64,000 nucleotides of DNA, from positions 41,047,623 through 41,111,622 of the forward strand of contig NC_135172.1 in NCBI RefSeq assembly GCF_041146795.1, given 5' to 3'. The notes beneath the pieces are model-generated. The model did no database searches and was not told where the DNA came from. It worked only from the letters and a program-made list of their open reading frames with translations. This DNA is from Maylandia zebra. Lineage: Eukaryota; Chordata; Actinopteri; Cichliformes; Cichlidae. Of the stretch, positions 39,936 to 51,260 are shown piece after piece. The position numbers were made by a program, and so were the translations under genes. Numbering within the stretch: the first letter of the stretch is position 1; every line of letters begins with the position of its first letter.

Positions 39936-40120
39936 TGGTAAAATAAATCCACTTGGCATCTTTCTTGGCCTTAAGACAACAATTCTGGTGGCTAAAGATC
40001 CAAACGGGACACAAAAAAAGAAAAGGCTAAATTATCATATCGTAACAACAACAAATCCTAAATGGGCCTTAAGCACCTCTGAGAAAATCTTATGGTTAAA
40101 AAGAAAAGAAGTCATCATAG

Positions 40121-42786
40121 TTACTGTATCATTTCCTGTCTATGCTCCTCCAGTTCTTTTTTGGACACTTCATAGATGATCGACACACCAATGCAGTCTG
40201 AAGAGACGTTGACGATGGTGTTGCATCGATCTCTGAAAGGCAAAGAATGACCACAGAACGCAGCCAGTCAGCAAATTGTTCTTTCTGAACTCTGATAATG
40301 AGTTTCAACCCTCAAACACATGAACAGCTAAACATAGCACATCAATACAAATATGAACAGTCATCATAGTGGTGATGATGTGGGTTTGTTTTGCAGCCCC
40401 AGGCCTTCAGCAGCTTTCAGTCATTGAGCCGACCATGAACTCTTCTGTATATCAAACTATTCTAGAGTCAAATGTGAGGCCATCTGCCGACAGCTAGAAC
40501 TGGGCTGAAAAAGAGCTGTGCATAAATGAATGCCTGAAAACCTGAATGAACTGAAGCAGCATTGTTGAAAAGAGTGGGCTGAAATTCCTCCACAGTGACA
40601 TGCAAGATGATAAAGCCCCACAAAACAGTTACTTCGAGTTACTGCAGGACTTCAGGAATTTGCTGAGATCTTTGGAACTTTACACAAACACAGCAAACAG
40701 TTTTTAAGATGTGAAAAGGCAGCAGTAGTAATGTGTCAGACATTAAAATGAACAGAAAGCGAAACTTACAGGAGCCATTCTACAGCCACCAGAATAGAGG
40801 CATCCTGAGCAGGTAAGCCGACCGCTGTCAGAACAAACAGAGTGGTCACTGCTCCTGTAGCTGGGATCCCTCCTGCGCCGATGCTGGTGGCTGCTGCCGT
40901 CACACTGCACACCAAAGCAAAGCATACAGACTCTTCAGAGTCTGCATGATGCATTTTTAAAGGCCTGAAACAACAGAAATACTGAGGTACGCAATGGTAA
41001 ATAACTGGCTCAAGTTCAGATTGATGCGGTTGAGCTGGGCGATGAAAACGACTGCGACCACTTCGTAAAGGACGCTTCCGTTCATGTTGGTGCTGGTGCA
41101 GATGGGCAGCATGAAGCGAGGGACTTTTCTTTTGATCCTCAGTTTCTCCTCACAGCACAAAAACATGAGGGGCAATGCAGCAGAGCTATGAGAGGCAGCA
41201 CATCATTTGTTAGTGCTTGAACAGCTATGGAATTATAAAACATTTACTCGGTCAGCTGTGAGGCCTTTGCTAAAACCTTTTCTTTATCTGGCTTCACTTA
41301 AACCAACATATTTTACAAAGAAGGTCAGACTATGTCAGAAATTAATAATAGAAACTGGCTGCAACACGAGTAGCAGTATTAAGAAAATGGAAAAATGTGT
41401 CATAAATAAAGCCTAACAGAAGCCAGGAAGGAAAAAGTGAACCACCTTCATAAGCCTGTAAATCCAGGATTACATCTGAACTTACCCTCTGATTACAACA
41501 GAACACCGCCCTCAGTGTGTGTCTTACCTGGATGAGATCAGCATTGCAGTGACTAAAGTGACCGCTCTCATGACAGGGAGGGGGTTACGCCTCACAAACA
41601 AGAAAAAGATCATTGGCAGAATCACCAGGCCATGGATCAGAAGCCTGAAAAAACAGTATATACACAGCCAACTGTGATTATACCAAATACAGTTTCTCAC
41701 TGCCTAAAACAATGAGACTCAACTGAAGGATTTATATATCTCCATTGTTCCAAATCCCCCCAAAGACGACTTTTTTTTTTAGATAACAGACCTATCTGGT
41801 AGTTAGTCACTTCTGACAGAAACCCTTCATTTTTGTTTTTTAGCCTTCATCGTGCTAATTTTTCCATCCCACAACTTTGTAAAAGATTTGGATAAAAATG
41901 AAAGTTACTCTGAATGAATCATCAGTGTAAACCCTGTCTGTTAGATTTTTTAAACGAACAATGAGTATTTTTATTTACACTTGCAATTTAAAAAAGAAAT
42001 AGTGCTGTTTTGGTATAAACTAGCACATTTGGTTTTTATTTTGTATTTCTTTTTTATTCTTTCTGTTTTATTGTAATATTTAATTTTAGTAAATAAATTG
42101 CAGGAGCAACCTTTTCTAATGTTCCCATGTAAACTTTATTTGAATTATTTCAACAGCAGCTTTCAACTGTCAACAGTGGAAACGGTGAAAACACCTGCGA
42201 TGGCTCCATTAGCCCACTAGATGTCGCTGTTTAACCTGGTGGGATTTTCACCTGCAACAAATATGCCAAAAAGAGCGAGTTCTGATCATCTGTGACCAGC
42301 TAAACATTTTAATAACAGCTGCTATCAACATAAAAGAAAAAGAAGGAAATAAAGAAACCACTGGCGCATGCGCAATTAATATTGACATTATTTTAATTCA
42401 CATTTACCCTGATTAAAATTCAGTGATTAAGCCTGTTGACTTGCCTCATACTGTTTGACTTGCATCAGAAGTAAATTAACCCTGTAAGTTTATTTATAAA
42501 ACACTTCCACAGACATTTAGTCACAGAGCGCTGTGCAGCTAAACAATAACCTGGAATAATCACAATAAAGTGAAATTAAAATACATTTAACAGCAGCACA
42601 AAACCATACCGCTCAGAACAAAGTAATTGGTGGGTTAACCAGTCATCACTTACCACCAGCAACCCCCAACACACTTAGGAACAAAAACTTGTTGACCAGG
42701 ACAAAGTTCCAGCATTTGAGCAGCCTTTGCCTCCAGATCGCAGCATCGGCAGCAGTGTTTTCCTCCTCACGACCGTTAGTCGCCAT
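40121..42786 (-). CDS. Divergent SLC1A-family amino-acid transporter, incomplete in this window
   Basis: SLC1A proteins are sodium-coupled glutamate or neutral amino-acid transporters. Four in-frame 3' exons are clear: 41644-41528 ([20 protein letters not shown]), 41185-40991 ([15 protein letters not shown], then [20 protein letters not shown]), 40904-40770 ([20 protein letters not shown]) and 40232-40121 ([18 protein letters not shown], ending at a TAA). Their phases (2,2,2) agree. A plausible first exon at 42786-42654 starts [10 protein letters not shown] and ends in a hydrophobic run. It ends in phase 1, while the next exon found needs phase 2, so middle exons (transmembrane segments 2 to 6) are missing or unseen in the 1-kb gap. 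Family motif NMDGT reads NMNGS, and the TM8 arginine/cysteine substrate position reads Asn (DRCNT). Either a reduced gene or an early pseudogene; substrate not predictable. Confidence 0.65.
40490..40670 (+). pseudogene. Tc1/mariner transposase 3'-end relic (copy b)
   Basis: GAGCTGTGCATAAATGAATG, CTGAATGAACTGAAGCAGCA and GTGGGCTGAAATTCCTCCAC follow the same order as copies a and c. Point mutations and indels remove any coding capacity. It sits between the last two exons of the SLC1A-like gene, on the opposite strand. Confidence 0.6.
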
Positions 42787-42790
42787 TTTT
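42780..42790 (-). promoter_or_regulatory. YY1-type element overlapping the SLC1A-like start codon
   Basis: The minus strand reads AAAATGGCGAC, a match to the YY1 consensus AANATGGCGNC, with the ATG being the proposed start codon. YY1 sites at this exact position are common in vertebrate genes and help fix transcription start and direction. Confidence 0.5.
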
Positions 42791-42991
42791 CTGCTGCACA
42801 GTTAGCTAAAAATTTAGCCACATTCGCTGGCTACTAATCAGGCATTTATAAAATAATTTATAATTAGATATTTATGAACAAAGTTAAGAAACCATTTCGA
42901 TAAATAAATAATGAATATAATGAACATAAAATGATCGCAAGCCTCAGAAATCTGACTTTTACCGACTTTTCACAGGTATTCTAGGATGGAA

Positions 42992-43001
42992 GTCACGTGA
43001 C
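42992..43001. promoter_or_regulatory. GTCACGTGAC palindrome (E-box, CLEAR-type)
   Basis: A perfect 10-bp palindrome with the CACGTG core and the flanks preferred by TFEB/MITF and USF. It lies about 206 bp upstream of the ATG of the minus-strand SLC1A-like gene. It may indicate control by nutrient or lysosome signalling. This is inference from motif and position. Confidence 0.4.
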
Positions 43002-43359
43002 CACCAGGCGAAACTCCTTGGCACGCTGATTCCAACTTTTGATTGTTTGTTTTTGTTTATTTGTGATCGTTTTTATTTGTTTGTTTGTTTTTATCTTTGG
43101 AGAAGTTTGTCTATTTATTTATTTATTCTGTGAGAAAATTTGGTCAGTGTGAGGAATGGGAAAAAATACAAATAAAAATGTACTTATGAAAAGAAAGGAC
43201 GAGGGCACAGAAGTTATTACAAACTGAATTCAAAAGAGGAGATGAAGGCTCGCTGGCTTTCTGATTTGCTCATTCTTGGACTGTTTAAAAGTCAAGTTTC
43301 ATTTCATTGTTCAGCTGGTGAACATTGGGTTTCCTGCCAGAACATTTGCATTGATAAGA

Positions 43360-43770
43360 ATGAGAATAACTTTCTTGATCCCAAAGGGAAACTTGAGTGT
43401 CTGACATAACTCATGTCCTATTTGTATGAGAATTTAAAAGCCTGATGGCTGTGGGTGCGAATGATCATCCAGTACTGATGTTTTTCTGTTCCTGTACCAC
43501 CCGCAGTGTGTCCAATCTGCCAGCTTTCTTCACTGCTTTGCCCAGCCTCCTTGCATCCATGTTTCTGATGCTGTCTTCCCAGCAGGCCGCAGCATAGAAA
43601 ATCACACTTGCAGTTACAGACTGACAGAACATCTCCAGCAATTTACTGCAGATGCCAGGAGATCTTAGTTTCCTTAACAAATAGAGGCGACTTTAGTTTG
43701 TATCTAGGGTTTTAGAGAGGTTCATACTGAGGTAGTTTTTGTGATGACCTGTAAAACTTAAAACAGTGCA
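43360..43770 (-). mobile_element. LINE fragment: polymerase C-terminal region
   Basis: The minus strand at 43465-43680 encodes LRKLRSPGICSKLLEMFCQS, then VTASVIFYAAACWEDSIRNM and DARRLGKAVKKAGRL. This corresponds to the LRRLRSFNVC-type and FYAVACWG-type motifs of fish LINE polymerases just before the C-terminal tail. The tail piece of a related copy is at 1-443. Downstream sequence CTTTCTTGATCCCAAAGGGA resembles the element's 3' end. Confidence 0.7.
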
Positions 43771-46700
43771 ATCAATGACATAATTCCCTGATTAGTCAAC
43801 TTGCAGAAAATTTTAACTTTTTTTTGCAAAAAAGTGCAACACAAGGTTCAGGTTCACAAAGTTGAATGTATACTTACTTTCCTTTTATTTGGGGACTGTT
43901 TCTTAAAAATATACAAATTACAGGTGTCATTTTTTTCATTTCTACTTAACATTTCCAGCACAGAACTGTTGTAATTGAATTTTTCTCATGTGGTTTACTG
44001 TGTTGCTTTTGTTTTAGTTTTGTGTTCTTTTCATTTGTGACTTTAACTTTGAAAACTCAAAGAACTGTGAGCTCGTTTTCATTAAAGTGAGCTGTCTTCT
44101 GATCTGAGCTAACATTCCCTGCTACGTCCAGCTGTCTGCCAGCTTTTTCTGGCTCAGAAATTTTCCTTTTTTTCCTTTTTTTTTTTTTTTAAATCTGTCA
44201 GTCATAGTGGTCATTTTTGTGTGCCTGATATTTCTAATAGTAACACTCATTTAAATTAGCCCCATATATTTTCATTACAAAGCTGTTATCGAGGGTGTTG
44301 ATGCAAATCACTTTAAACTGCAATGTAAAAATTCAAATGTCAGACAGATTTGGGCTCAGAGAGGGGAGGCCATCTGCTTCAGCTAGTGAAGGTATAGCTT
44401 TTGTATCAGAAATACTAAGATAATAAATTTTATTAGTTTACTGGTTTCCATGCTTTCACTTCAATACTGTGATTTCCTCGACTCATCAAGCCTTATTTTA
44501 TTCATGGTCCAGTTTGGTCTGGCTTTACCGAAGCTCTAACAAACTGATGCTGCTATTTAATTTGACCAAAGCTAAAAATAAGTCAATACAGTTTATTTAT
44601 AAACCATATTTTTGTTCAAGAATATACTTATTAATTTCCAACATGAAACAAAGTAAAAGAAAGAAACTAAACAATATCTGTTTTTTGAATCCAGCAGTGG
44701 ATAAATTGCAAACAGATAAAGAGCAGAGAGGTGTGGGATAAGAGATAAGAGATGGGTCCGTGGACAGGTTTGTGAAACTCAAAAGGACAGTGATGATCTG
44801 ATTGTAACGTCAGTGACTCCACACTAAAAGGTCAACGACTGAAGATATATAATTGTTGCTTGAGAGAGTTGAGTGAGAGGATCTGAATGGATTTTATTGT
44901 TATTCTTCAACTGTTAGTAGGTGTGGCTGCTAAGTTAATGGACCGCTGATGTGGTAGTTTATATTTCTAATCAACAGATTAATTAGATTAGTGCAGATAC
45001 AAGATCAAAGGTAAGAAATGTGGCGTGATAGAAAGCGGGCTAACATCTTGTAACTTCTATTTACAGGTTCCTCATTTGATTTGGTCTTTATTCAAAACAT
45101 TTTTGTAATGAAAGTACGTTTATGGAAATAGCTGATTATACAGCAAAAACACAAACACATGTCAATGTCATGTCCCCGGGGGCCAAACCTGACCTTTTGA
45201 AAGATTTGGCTTACCTGTTTGTAGCTGTGGTAGTTTCTTTATATCACGTTCATTGTCAGTTTTATTGCTACGAGTTCCTTTAACAGCTTGCAATTGAAAA
45301 GAAAGTATTTTTCTTCTTCCTGCTCCTTTTCACACATGGTTGTAGTGCTTTATTGATAGAAAGTGTGGTTGGTTTGTTTGATCTGTTGTACCAAGTGTGA
45401 AATGAATAAATAAATGAAATGAAAAGAAAGTCTTTAAGTATTTTGCCAGAACTCTCAAAGAGTATTCCTCACTGACACTGAGAGCTAACAGGACTAGTTT
45501 TCTAAGGTTAACTGGTTGACATGATGTATTGAAGAGAATAATCATCAGACACTTTTATGTTCCACAGAGCCGTAAACTCAAATCTAAACAGCGTAAAATC
45601 AAGTAATTGGCCTGGTGATGATCTCACCGTATACATTTTGCTTGGAAACTGACTGTCATTAACCTCATAACTAATGTTTCCTTTTTGCTGCATGTGGCAG
45701 TTATACACATCAAATTCAAATCAATTCAATGTGGTTAAAATCAGATTTATGAACATTACGATAGCTTATACCCAAGGTAAAGTATCTCTGAGAAAACCCA
45801 AGAAATCAGATTATCCCCTATGAACAAGTTAACTCTATGTTTTTGAGTGGATTAATTTGCAGTTTATTTGTTCAGCTGGGTGAAACTGCTAGGTAAATAC
45901 AATTAGCATTAAAGAAACTAAAATTTAGTCCCCTATAGTATTCTCTTTTTAATTCCAATAATCCACAAGGTTTTTAAGACATAATGTGTAGTAATCATTT
46001 CAATTTTAATGAACAACACGTATCTTTTTGAGCTCCAGGCTTTCTCCAGAACTCCAAACATTAAAATCCTCAAAGGAATCAATAACCTTCTACCAGTTTG
46101 AATGAATTATTAGGGGTTTATTGTAGCTGCATTTGCTTTTCTTTGTAATAGTTTTTGTCATGTCCCACCAATGTCTGAGTGTGTTTGTAGTGACCTTTGT
46201 ACTGACATGTTGACCTGCAGGAATCTTTGCTGTTTTCTTCAGTCATGAAATAAAAACACTTTAGAAAGGTTTCTGCCTGCGGGATAAAAAGGCTGTACAG
46301 TCCCACAAAAAGAAGGATCACCTGATCACTCTACGTAGGTCCACAATCAATATCATTTCATCATTTTAAAACTTACAGTAAATCAAACATGTTTTCTACA
46401 TCAGTGTCAGAAAATATAACAAACTTTTCATTAAATTAATAAATCACTGGAATATCACATCTAATCCAACAAACTAATTCACTTATTGGTTTGTTGGATT
46501 GATTAAATTCATCATTTTTAAATACACTTGTTGCTGAATATTAGTTTTTGTAGAAGCACCAGTGGTGTGAAACATGTAAACAGTCAGGAGGATGCAGGAA
46601 AAGGTGTGGGCCTGTAGGTGGGTTTCAGACACATAAACGGTTAGGCTCTCAGTGTAATGCGAATTATTCTGCAAATTAAAGCCACCAACTGAAATCCTCA

Positions 46701-47284
46701 GGCAATGTTTGAAAGCAGTTCAGTAACAGCTCTGGGTGGTCATTGTTGTTTTTTCTATGACCGTTGACAGTGCTGCTTACAGGTTACAGCTTACCGAAAC
46801 TATGTTGCTAAACTTTGTTCCTTATCTGTGGTATCAAAGTACTACTAAACTACTTCAGCAGTAACAGTGAAAATGCAGCTAGTACACAATCTCAGATTTT
46901 ATTTGCATGTATAAAATTGGTGCTTTTTGTGTTTGGAAAATGTCAAACTATTAAATTGCATGAGAAAAAAATCATAATTTACATCAGAGCGGATCTTCTA
47001 ATATAACATATTTCTAATTTTCAAAAGTTTGATTCCTTTTTTTTCTGCTGTGTTTAATCCCTGTAAGAAGAAGAACTTCTTATTCATTTGTGTTCTTCTG
47101 TCATATTAACGCTACCTCTTTTTATTACTATTGTTATTTCTTTTAAAATGTTGACTTGAATTTAACTTTTCATAAACATTCACAAAGTGATATTTCAGTT
47201 AAAACAAATCTATCACTTACATATAACAGTTTAATGAAGAATACTGTATAAGAATGAGTCAAAACAGTTTGTCTAAATATTTCT
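43771..47284. other. Intergenic, no gene supported
   Basis: About 3.5 kb of AT-rich DNA with scattered short ORFs on both strands. None has recognisable domains or splice support. I see no RNA gene or clear mobile element. Confidence 0.4.
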
Positions 47285-47720
47285 GATTCTGGCTTCTCTA
47301 CACTGGCTCCCTATATTTTTTAGAATCACTTTAAACATTTTACTGATTGCTTTTAAAGAACTTTTGTGTCTGGAGCTAGAAAGCAGAAATGTTGACCCAA
47401 TATGTCTCAGATGCCAACACAAGGCCTTTGAAGTCCATCATCATGGTAATAAAAACTTTTGCCATCAACCAAACCATAAAAAGTTAGGGCTTGTGGAGTC
47501 AGGGACCTCCTTGAAATCTTCTCCTAAATCACTTTTTTTTTTTTTATCTTTTGATGGCCACAAGCTTTGAGCTGCTTTATTTACGATATTCCCTGCCAAA
47601 TATTACTTTTTAATTATTTGTAGTTTTCATGGTCAGAAATTGAACGTTTGTCTTTTGTAGGTTTTATTCTCAGTGCTTGAGGCAACTGTTGGTGCGATTT
47701 GGTGCTATGTAAAAAAAAAA
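47285..47720 (+). mobile_element. LINE 3'-end relic
   Basis: CTTCTCTACACTGGCTCCCT encodes the LASLHWLP motif, followed by RITLNILLIAFKELL, from the C-terminal region of fish LINE polymerase. Later, TTTGAGCTGCTTTATTTACG and GGTGCGATTTGGTGCTATGT resemble the 3' tail. Stops and frameshifts make it non-functional. Confidence 0.6.
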
Positions 47721-47919
47721 AAGTAAATATAACTGAACCGAATTCTCTGTTTAAATCTGTCCTGCTTATATCAAGCAAAACGGTTTTTGATACTTCATTG
47801 TGTTTTGGAAATGTAAAAATATTATATATCACACTTATCCTTTAAATATAGAAAATGCTACATATTCATTTACATATTAATCGTTTACTATTAAAGTGTA
47901 TTTTTTTTTCAAAAGGCGG

Positions 47920-48064
47920 AGCTTCTGCGTCAGCGAAGCTTCCCTCTGACGTCATTTCCGTCAATTTCAACATCGCGCCGCCGGTAGCTTATAAACAGCC
48001 TCCTCTGCACGCTTTGTCGGTAGTCTTTGTCCGTCTTCTTTGTCGGTGAAGTTTAAACAGCGCC
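47920..48064 (+). promoter_or_regulatory. alyref: alyref promoter with CRE and TATA-like box
   Basis: TGACGTCA at 47947-47954 is a full palindromic CRE. TTATAAA at 47989-47995 lies 35 bp further on, placing the transcription start near 48020, inside a pyrimidine-rich GTCTTTGTCCGTCTTC stretch. The ATG is at 48065. The region is CpG-rich. CREB/ATF control is inferred from the motif. Confidence 0.6.
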
Positions 48065-48496
48065 ATGGGTGATAAGATGGACATGTCTCTGGACGACATT
48101 ATCAAGATGAGCAAGAAAGGAGGCGGAGGTAGAGGCCGCGGGAGAGGAACGTTCGCCCGGGCTGGAGGCTCAGGTCGAGGCGGCGGGCCGTCGAGGCCGG
48201 CGCGGGGCCGACAGAGCAACTTCAACCGAAACAACAGAGCCACGCCGTACACGAGGGTATGGAAGAAAAGCGGTTGAAATTGTGAAAATAGTTAAAATAT
48301 TGGAAATGTATTTTAAAATGCGTCATTAAAGGTGTAATTACGTGATTACGGACTTCCGGAAACTAGCATGGTTCAGTTAACAGTAACAGAAGCTAGGAGC
48401 TGAACCAGCATGGACTCTGAGGGACTTTTCTGTGCCTGTTTTCTTGTATTTCTTCGGCTGCTGTGATTGATATGGATGTTTTACCCTCGCTGCAGT

Positions 48497-48547
<51 letters not shown>

Positions 48548-50191
48548 GTTTTTTGTTTTTGGCTTTGTCAGCATTTTATAGCCTGCTCGAGCAAAAAGAG
48601 CCGAAATCCTGTCTACCAAACTATTTTTTTTTGTTTGCCTCCTGACAAAACTGCTTCAAAGTGGGGCCTTTGCTTCATTTTTTTGGCCGCATACTTAACA
48701 TGGGGCTTTTTCCAACCTGTGGAAACTCGCTGCCTTACTGTCACCACCTCTGTGGAAAGAAGAGTGTTTTCAGGCACTGAAGAAAGACTCTCATCCCTTT
48801 TGAATGGACTCCTCCTGTGAAGACCTGGATGATGCCTCTAGCCTGATTCCCGTGATGTTTATAGGGAGTAATGACCATAAACTGGTTATTAGATTACATT
48901 TTTCAATAGCCTTCAGACATTCAATATTCAAGTGCTTTAAGCCATCATAGTAGCACTCTGAGTTTCCTAGAACAAAACACAAACTAAGCCTGTATTTAAT
49001 TTTTTTGTCTCCACAGCCCAGAGAGTTGCCTGATAAATGGCAGCACGATATGTTTGAGGAGCATGTTGGTGGACGTGCTGGAAACAGTGGTGGAAACGGC
49101 GGAGGAAACAGTGGTGGAAATGGCGGAGGAAACGGCAGCAAGCTGCTGATTTCCAATCTGGACTTTGGTGTCTCTGATTCTGATATCAGGGTAATTATCT
49201 AAGCTCAGATCTATTTTGCTCACCTCAGATGCTGAGGAATGGCACTGATTTTCCAGATTTTACTTTTTAGGAGCTGTTTGCTGAGTTCGGAGCGTTGAAG
49301 AAGGCATCTATACACTATGATCGGTCTGGTCGCAGTAAAGGAACTGCAGACGTCCACTTTGTAAATAAGGCAGATGCACTGAAAGCCATGAAGCACTATA
49401 ACGGCGTACCGCTTGATGGTGAGGATTTGTTCCCATGCTTGTTCTCTTGTTTAGGCGTGTGCACATGGGTGTTGTTAATGGTAACTAACTAAATTTATAC
49501 TTCTGTTATTTTTATTTATTTTTTTTCCCGCCAGGCCGCCCTATGAAAATCCAACAAGCCACTTTAGAATTCGACACACAGAACACACAGAATACACAAG
49601 GGTATGTTTTTTTGTTTTTAAAAAAAGGATCTGGGGTTGTAAATCAAGGTTGATGGGTTAATGTGATGACATAGGCATTGAAAATGGGTTACGATGTTAC
49701 GCAGTTAAAAAAAAAAAAAAAATCAATTTATGTATTACACGGATTTTGAGATTTGATAAGTGATTTATTGCAAAATCGACAACAAATTCCATTAATTTTC
49801 TTCCATTTATCTGGGTGGGGGGAGCTTGTTAGGCTTTTACAGGTTCTCTGGAGTAACCCTCTTTCTTTTTATTGTTTGCAGCTCAAACAAAGGTTTTGAT
49901 CGGACTAGGCTCGGTCAGCCCAGGGTTGAAAGGCGGCGAGGAGGAGGTGGTGGTGGAGGCGGCGGTGGCGGTGGAGGTTTTAGAGGCCGCGGGAGGGGAG
50001 GAGGAAACAGACCCCAGCTTTCTGCAGAGGAACTTGATGCCCAGTTGGATGCCTATAATGCTGAGGTATGTAATCAGGCTGCATAAAATCAGTTTCCTTA
50101 ATTATTTGGATAATACTGTGAACACAATTTTCTAATCGGTTTCTTCTTCTTCTTTTTTTCTTCATCTTAGTGTAAGATGGACACCAGTTAA
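48065..50191 (+). CDS. alyref: THO complex subunit 4 / Aly-REF mRNA export adaptor
   Basis: Nuclear adaptor of the TREX complex that binds mRNA and recruits the NXF1 export receptor, itself loaded by the helicase UAP56/DDX39B. Exons: 48065-48256, 49017-49190, 49271-49418, 49535-49601, 49882-50065, 50171-50191. All splice sites fit and phases join to 786 nt, 261 residues (human 257). The N-terminal UAP56-binding motif is [14 protein letters not shown], then an RGG-rich stretch. The RRM runs from [20 protein letters not shown] (RNP2 LLISNL at about 107-112) to KGTADVHF (RNP1, about 145-152) and [12 protein letters not shown] poly-Gly/RGG region follows. The C-terminal motif [16 protein letters not shown] and CKMDTS closes the protein. 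Exon 2 has a Gly/Asn tandem repeat not in human ALYREF as I recall it. Confidence 0.97.
48498..48538 (+). repeat. 41-base poly-T in alyref intron 1
   Basis: Uninterrupted T run about 240 bp after the exon 1 donor. Its length is likely polymorphic or imprecise in assembly. The long ORFs crossing it are artefacts. Confidence 0.9.
49080..49136 (+). repeat. alyref: 24-bp coding tandem repeat in alyref exon 2
   Basis: Two near-identical 24-bp units (49080-49103 and 49104-49127) and a 9-bp partial third encode [16 protein letters not shown] and GNG. The only difference between the full units is a synonymous C/T. It lengthens the low-complexity spacer between the RGG region and the RRM. Confidence 0.9.
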
Positions 50192-50409
50192 AAGGACTCT
50201 GATGGGATGATGCTCCCGTTCCTTTTATCATTTTTTTATTTTGGCTAATCAGATGTGATGGATCAGACCCTTGTGTTTTAAAGACATTTTGTATGGACCA
50301 TTTTTTTGTTTTGGGTGTTATTTTCAAATTTTCTCTTTTTATAACCATAAAACCATGTTATCAGGATTCAGGAACTGTTGTTGCCTTAAACCTGTAATGA
50401 GAATCTTTG

Positions 50410-50443
<34 letters not shown>

Positions 50444-50600
50444 GTATAAACATGGTTGAATGACAGACTTCTGAATGTAAATTTAAAAACAAAAAAAGTT
50501 GCATTTTAATGTACACTGGTTCTGTCACTCAGTACTGTATATTTGACACATGGACACGTTCAAAGGATTTTGTACATAAATTCATGATATTGAGTCATCT
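50192..50600 (+). other. alyref: alyref 3' UTR
   Basis: Non-coding sequence following the stop codon, with a 29-base poly-T run at 50415-50443. I could not identify a canonical AATAAA nearby, so the 3' end is uncertain. Confidence 0.5.
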
Positions 50601-51023
50601 TTAGAAAAACGTCTCTCGTCTTCTTGGACTCCTCACAGTGGTGCCAAATGTTGACTGGCCATGTTCAGGCCAACTACTGAAACCATGTTAAACTAAAGCC
50701 TTTGTCTTTGTAATGGTGCATTCTCAAAGCACCACACAATGAATTACCTGAGAAGTCTCTACCACTGGTACTCTTCCTCATACAAGATCAACATCTTGAT
50801 CTTGCTGCTTGTACCTCTTCATATTGTCTTTGCTCCGTCTTCTTGGTGGTGTCTCTCATATGTTCAGTATCTGAATTGATATTAGGGCTGCAGCAACCGA
50901 TTATCTTAGAAATTGAGTAATCTCGGTTATTTAATCAAGTAATTGGATAGGAAATACTTTTCTCTAATGAGCAATACTAAATATACAAAGGAGGGCGGTG
51001 CAGGTTTTTCAAAATGAACTCCT
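50601..51023. other. Intergenic between alyref and the SINE
   Basis: No exon was recognised. The sequence AGGGCTGCAGCAACCGATTA near 50884-50903 resembles the outer end of a transposon of the type 'GGGCTGCAACGATTA'. A possible partner is the TTCGAATTACTCGATAATTC stretch near 51723-51742, with TAGCTCTAACTG after it, which would make 50884-51755 one decayed element carrying the SINE. Confidence 0.35.
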
Positions 51024-51260
51024 TGCAATGTTTTAATAATAATAATGGATACTTTATTGATCCCCATGGGGAAATTACTTGTTTTTCTCTGCATTTGACC
51101 CATTCACTCAGTGAAGCAGTGGGCAGCCCACTAAGCAGGCGCCCGGGGAGCAGTGTGTAGGTACTTCAGGGGTACCTCAGGGTAGCCGTTAAGTGGATTC
51201 GAACCGCCGACCTTCCGATCATGGGGCGACCACTTTACCTACTGAGCTATCCCTGCCCAA
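51024..51260 (-). mobile_element. tRNA-derived SINE
   Basis: On the minus strand the head reads GGGCAGGGATAGCTCAGTAG, with A box TAGCTCAGTAGG (complement of 51238-51249) and B box GGTTCGAATCC (complement of 51195-51205), about 33 bp apart. These are the internal RNA polymerase III promoters. The tail ends CCATGGGGATCAATAAAGTA and a run of ATT units, the usual LINE-borrowed tail of fish SINEs. The boxes are intact, so this is a fairly young copy. No anticodon-arm function is implied. Confidence 0.8.

Noticed and set aside
48377..48820. ORFs rich in Phe or Lys across alyref intron 1
   Set aside because: Translation of a 41-base poly-T run; they lie wholly inside an intron of a clear gene.
49872..50135. 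Second-frame ORF rich in Glu/Val/Ala over alyref exon 5
   Set aside because: Frame-shifted shadow of the poly-Gly/RGG coding exon.
51195..51249. A true tRNA gene
   Set aside because: Both polymerase III boxes are good, but the sequence continues directly into a SINE body and tail.
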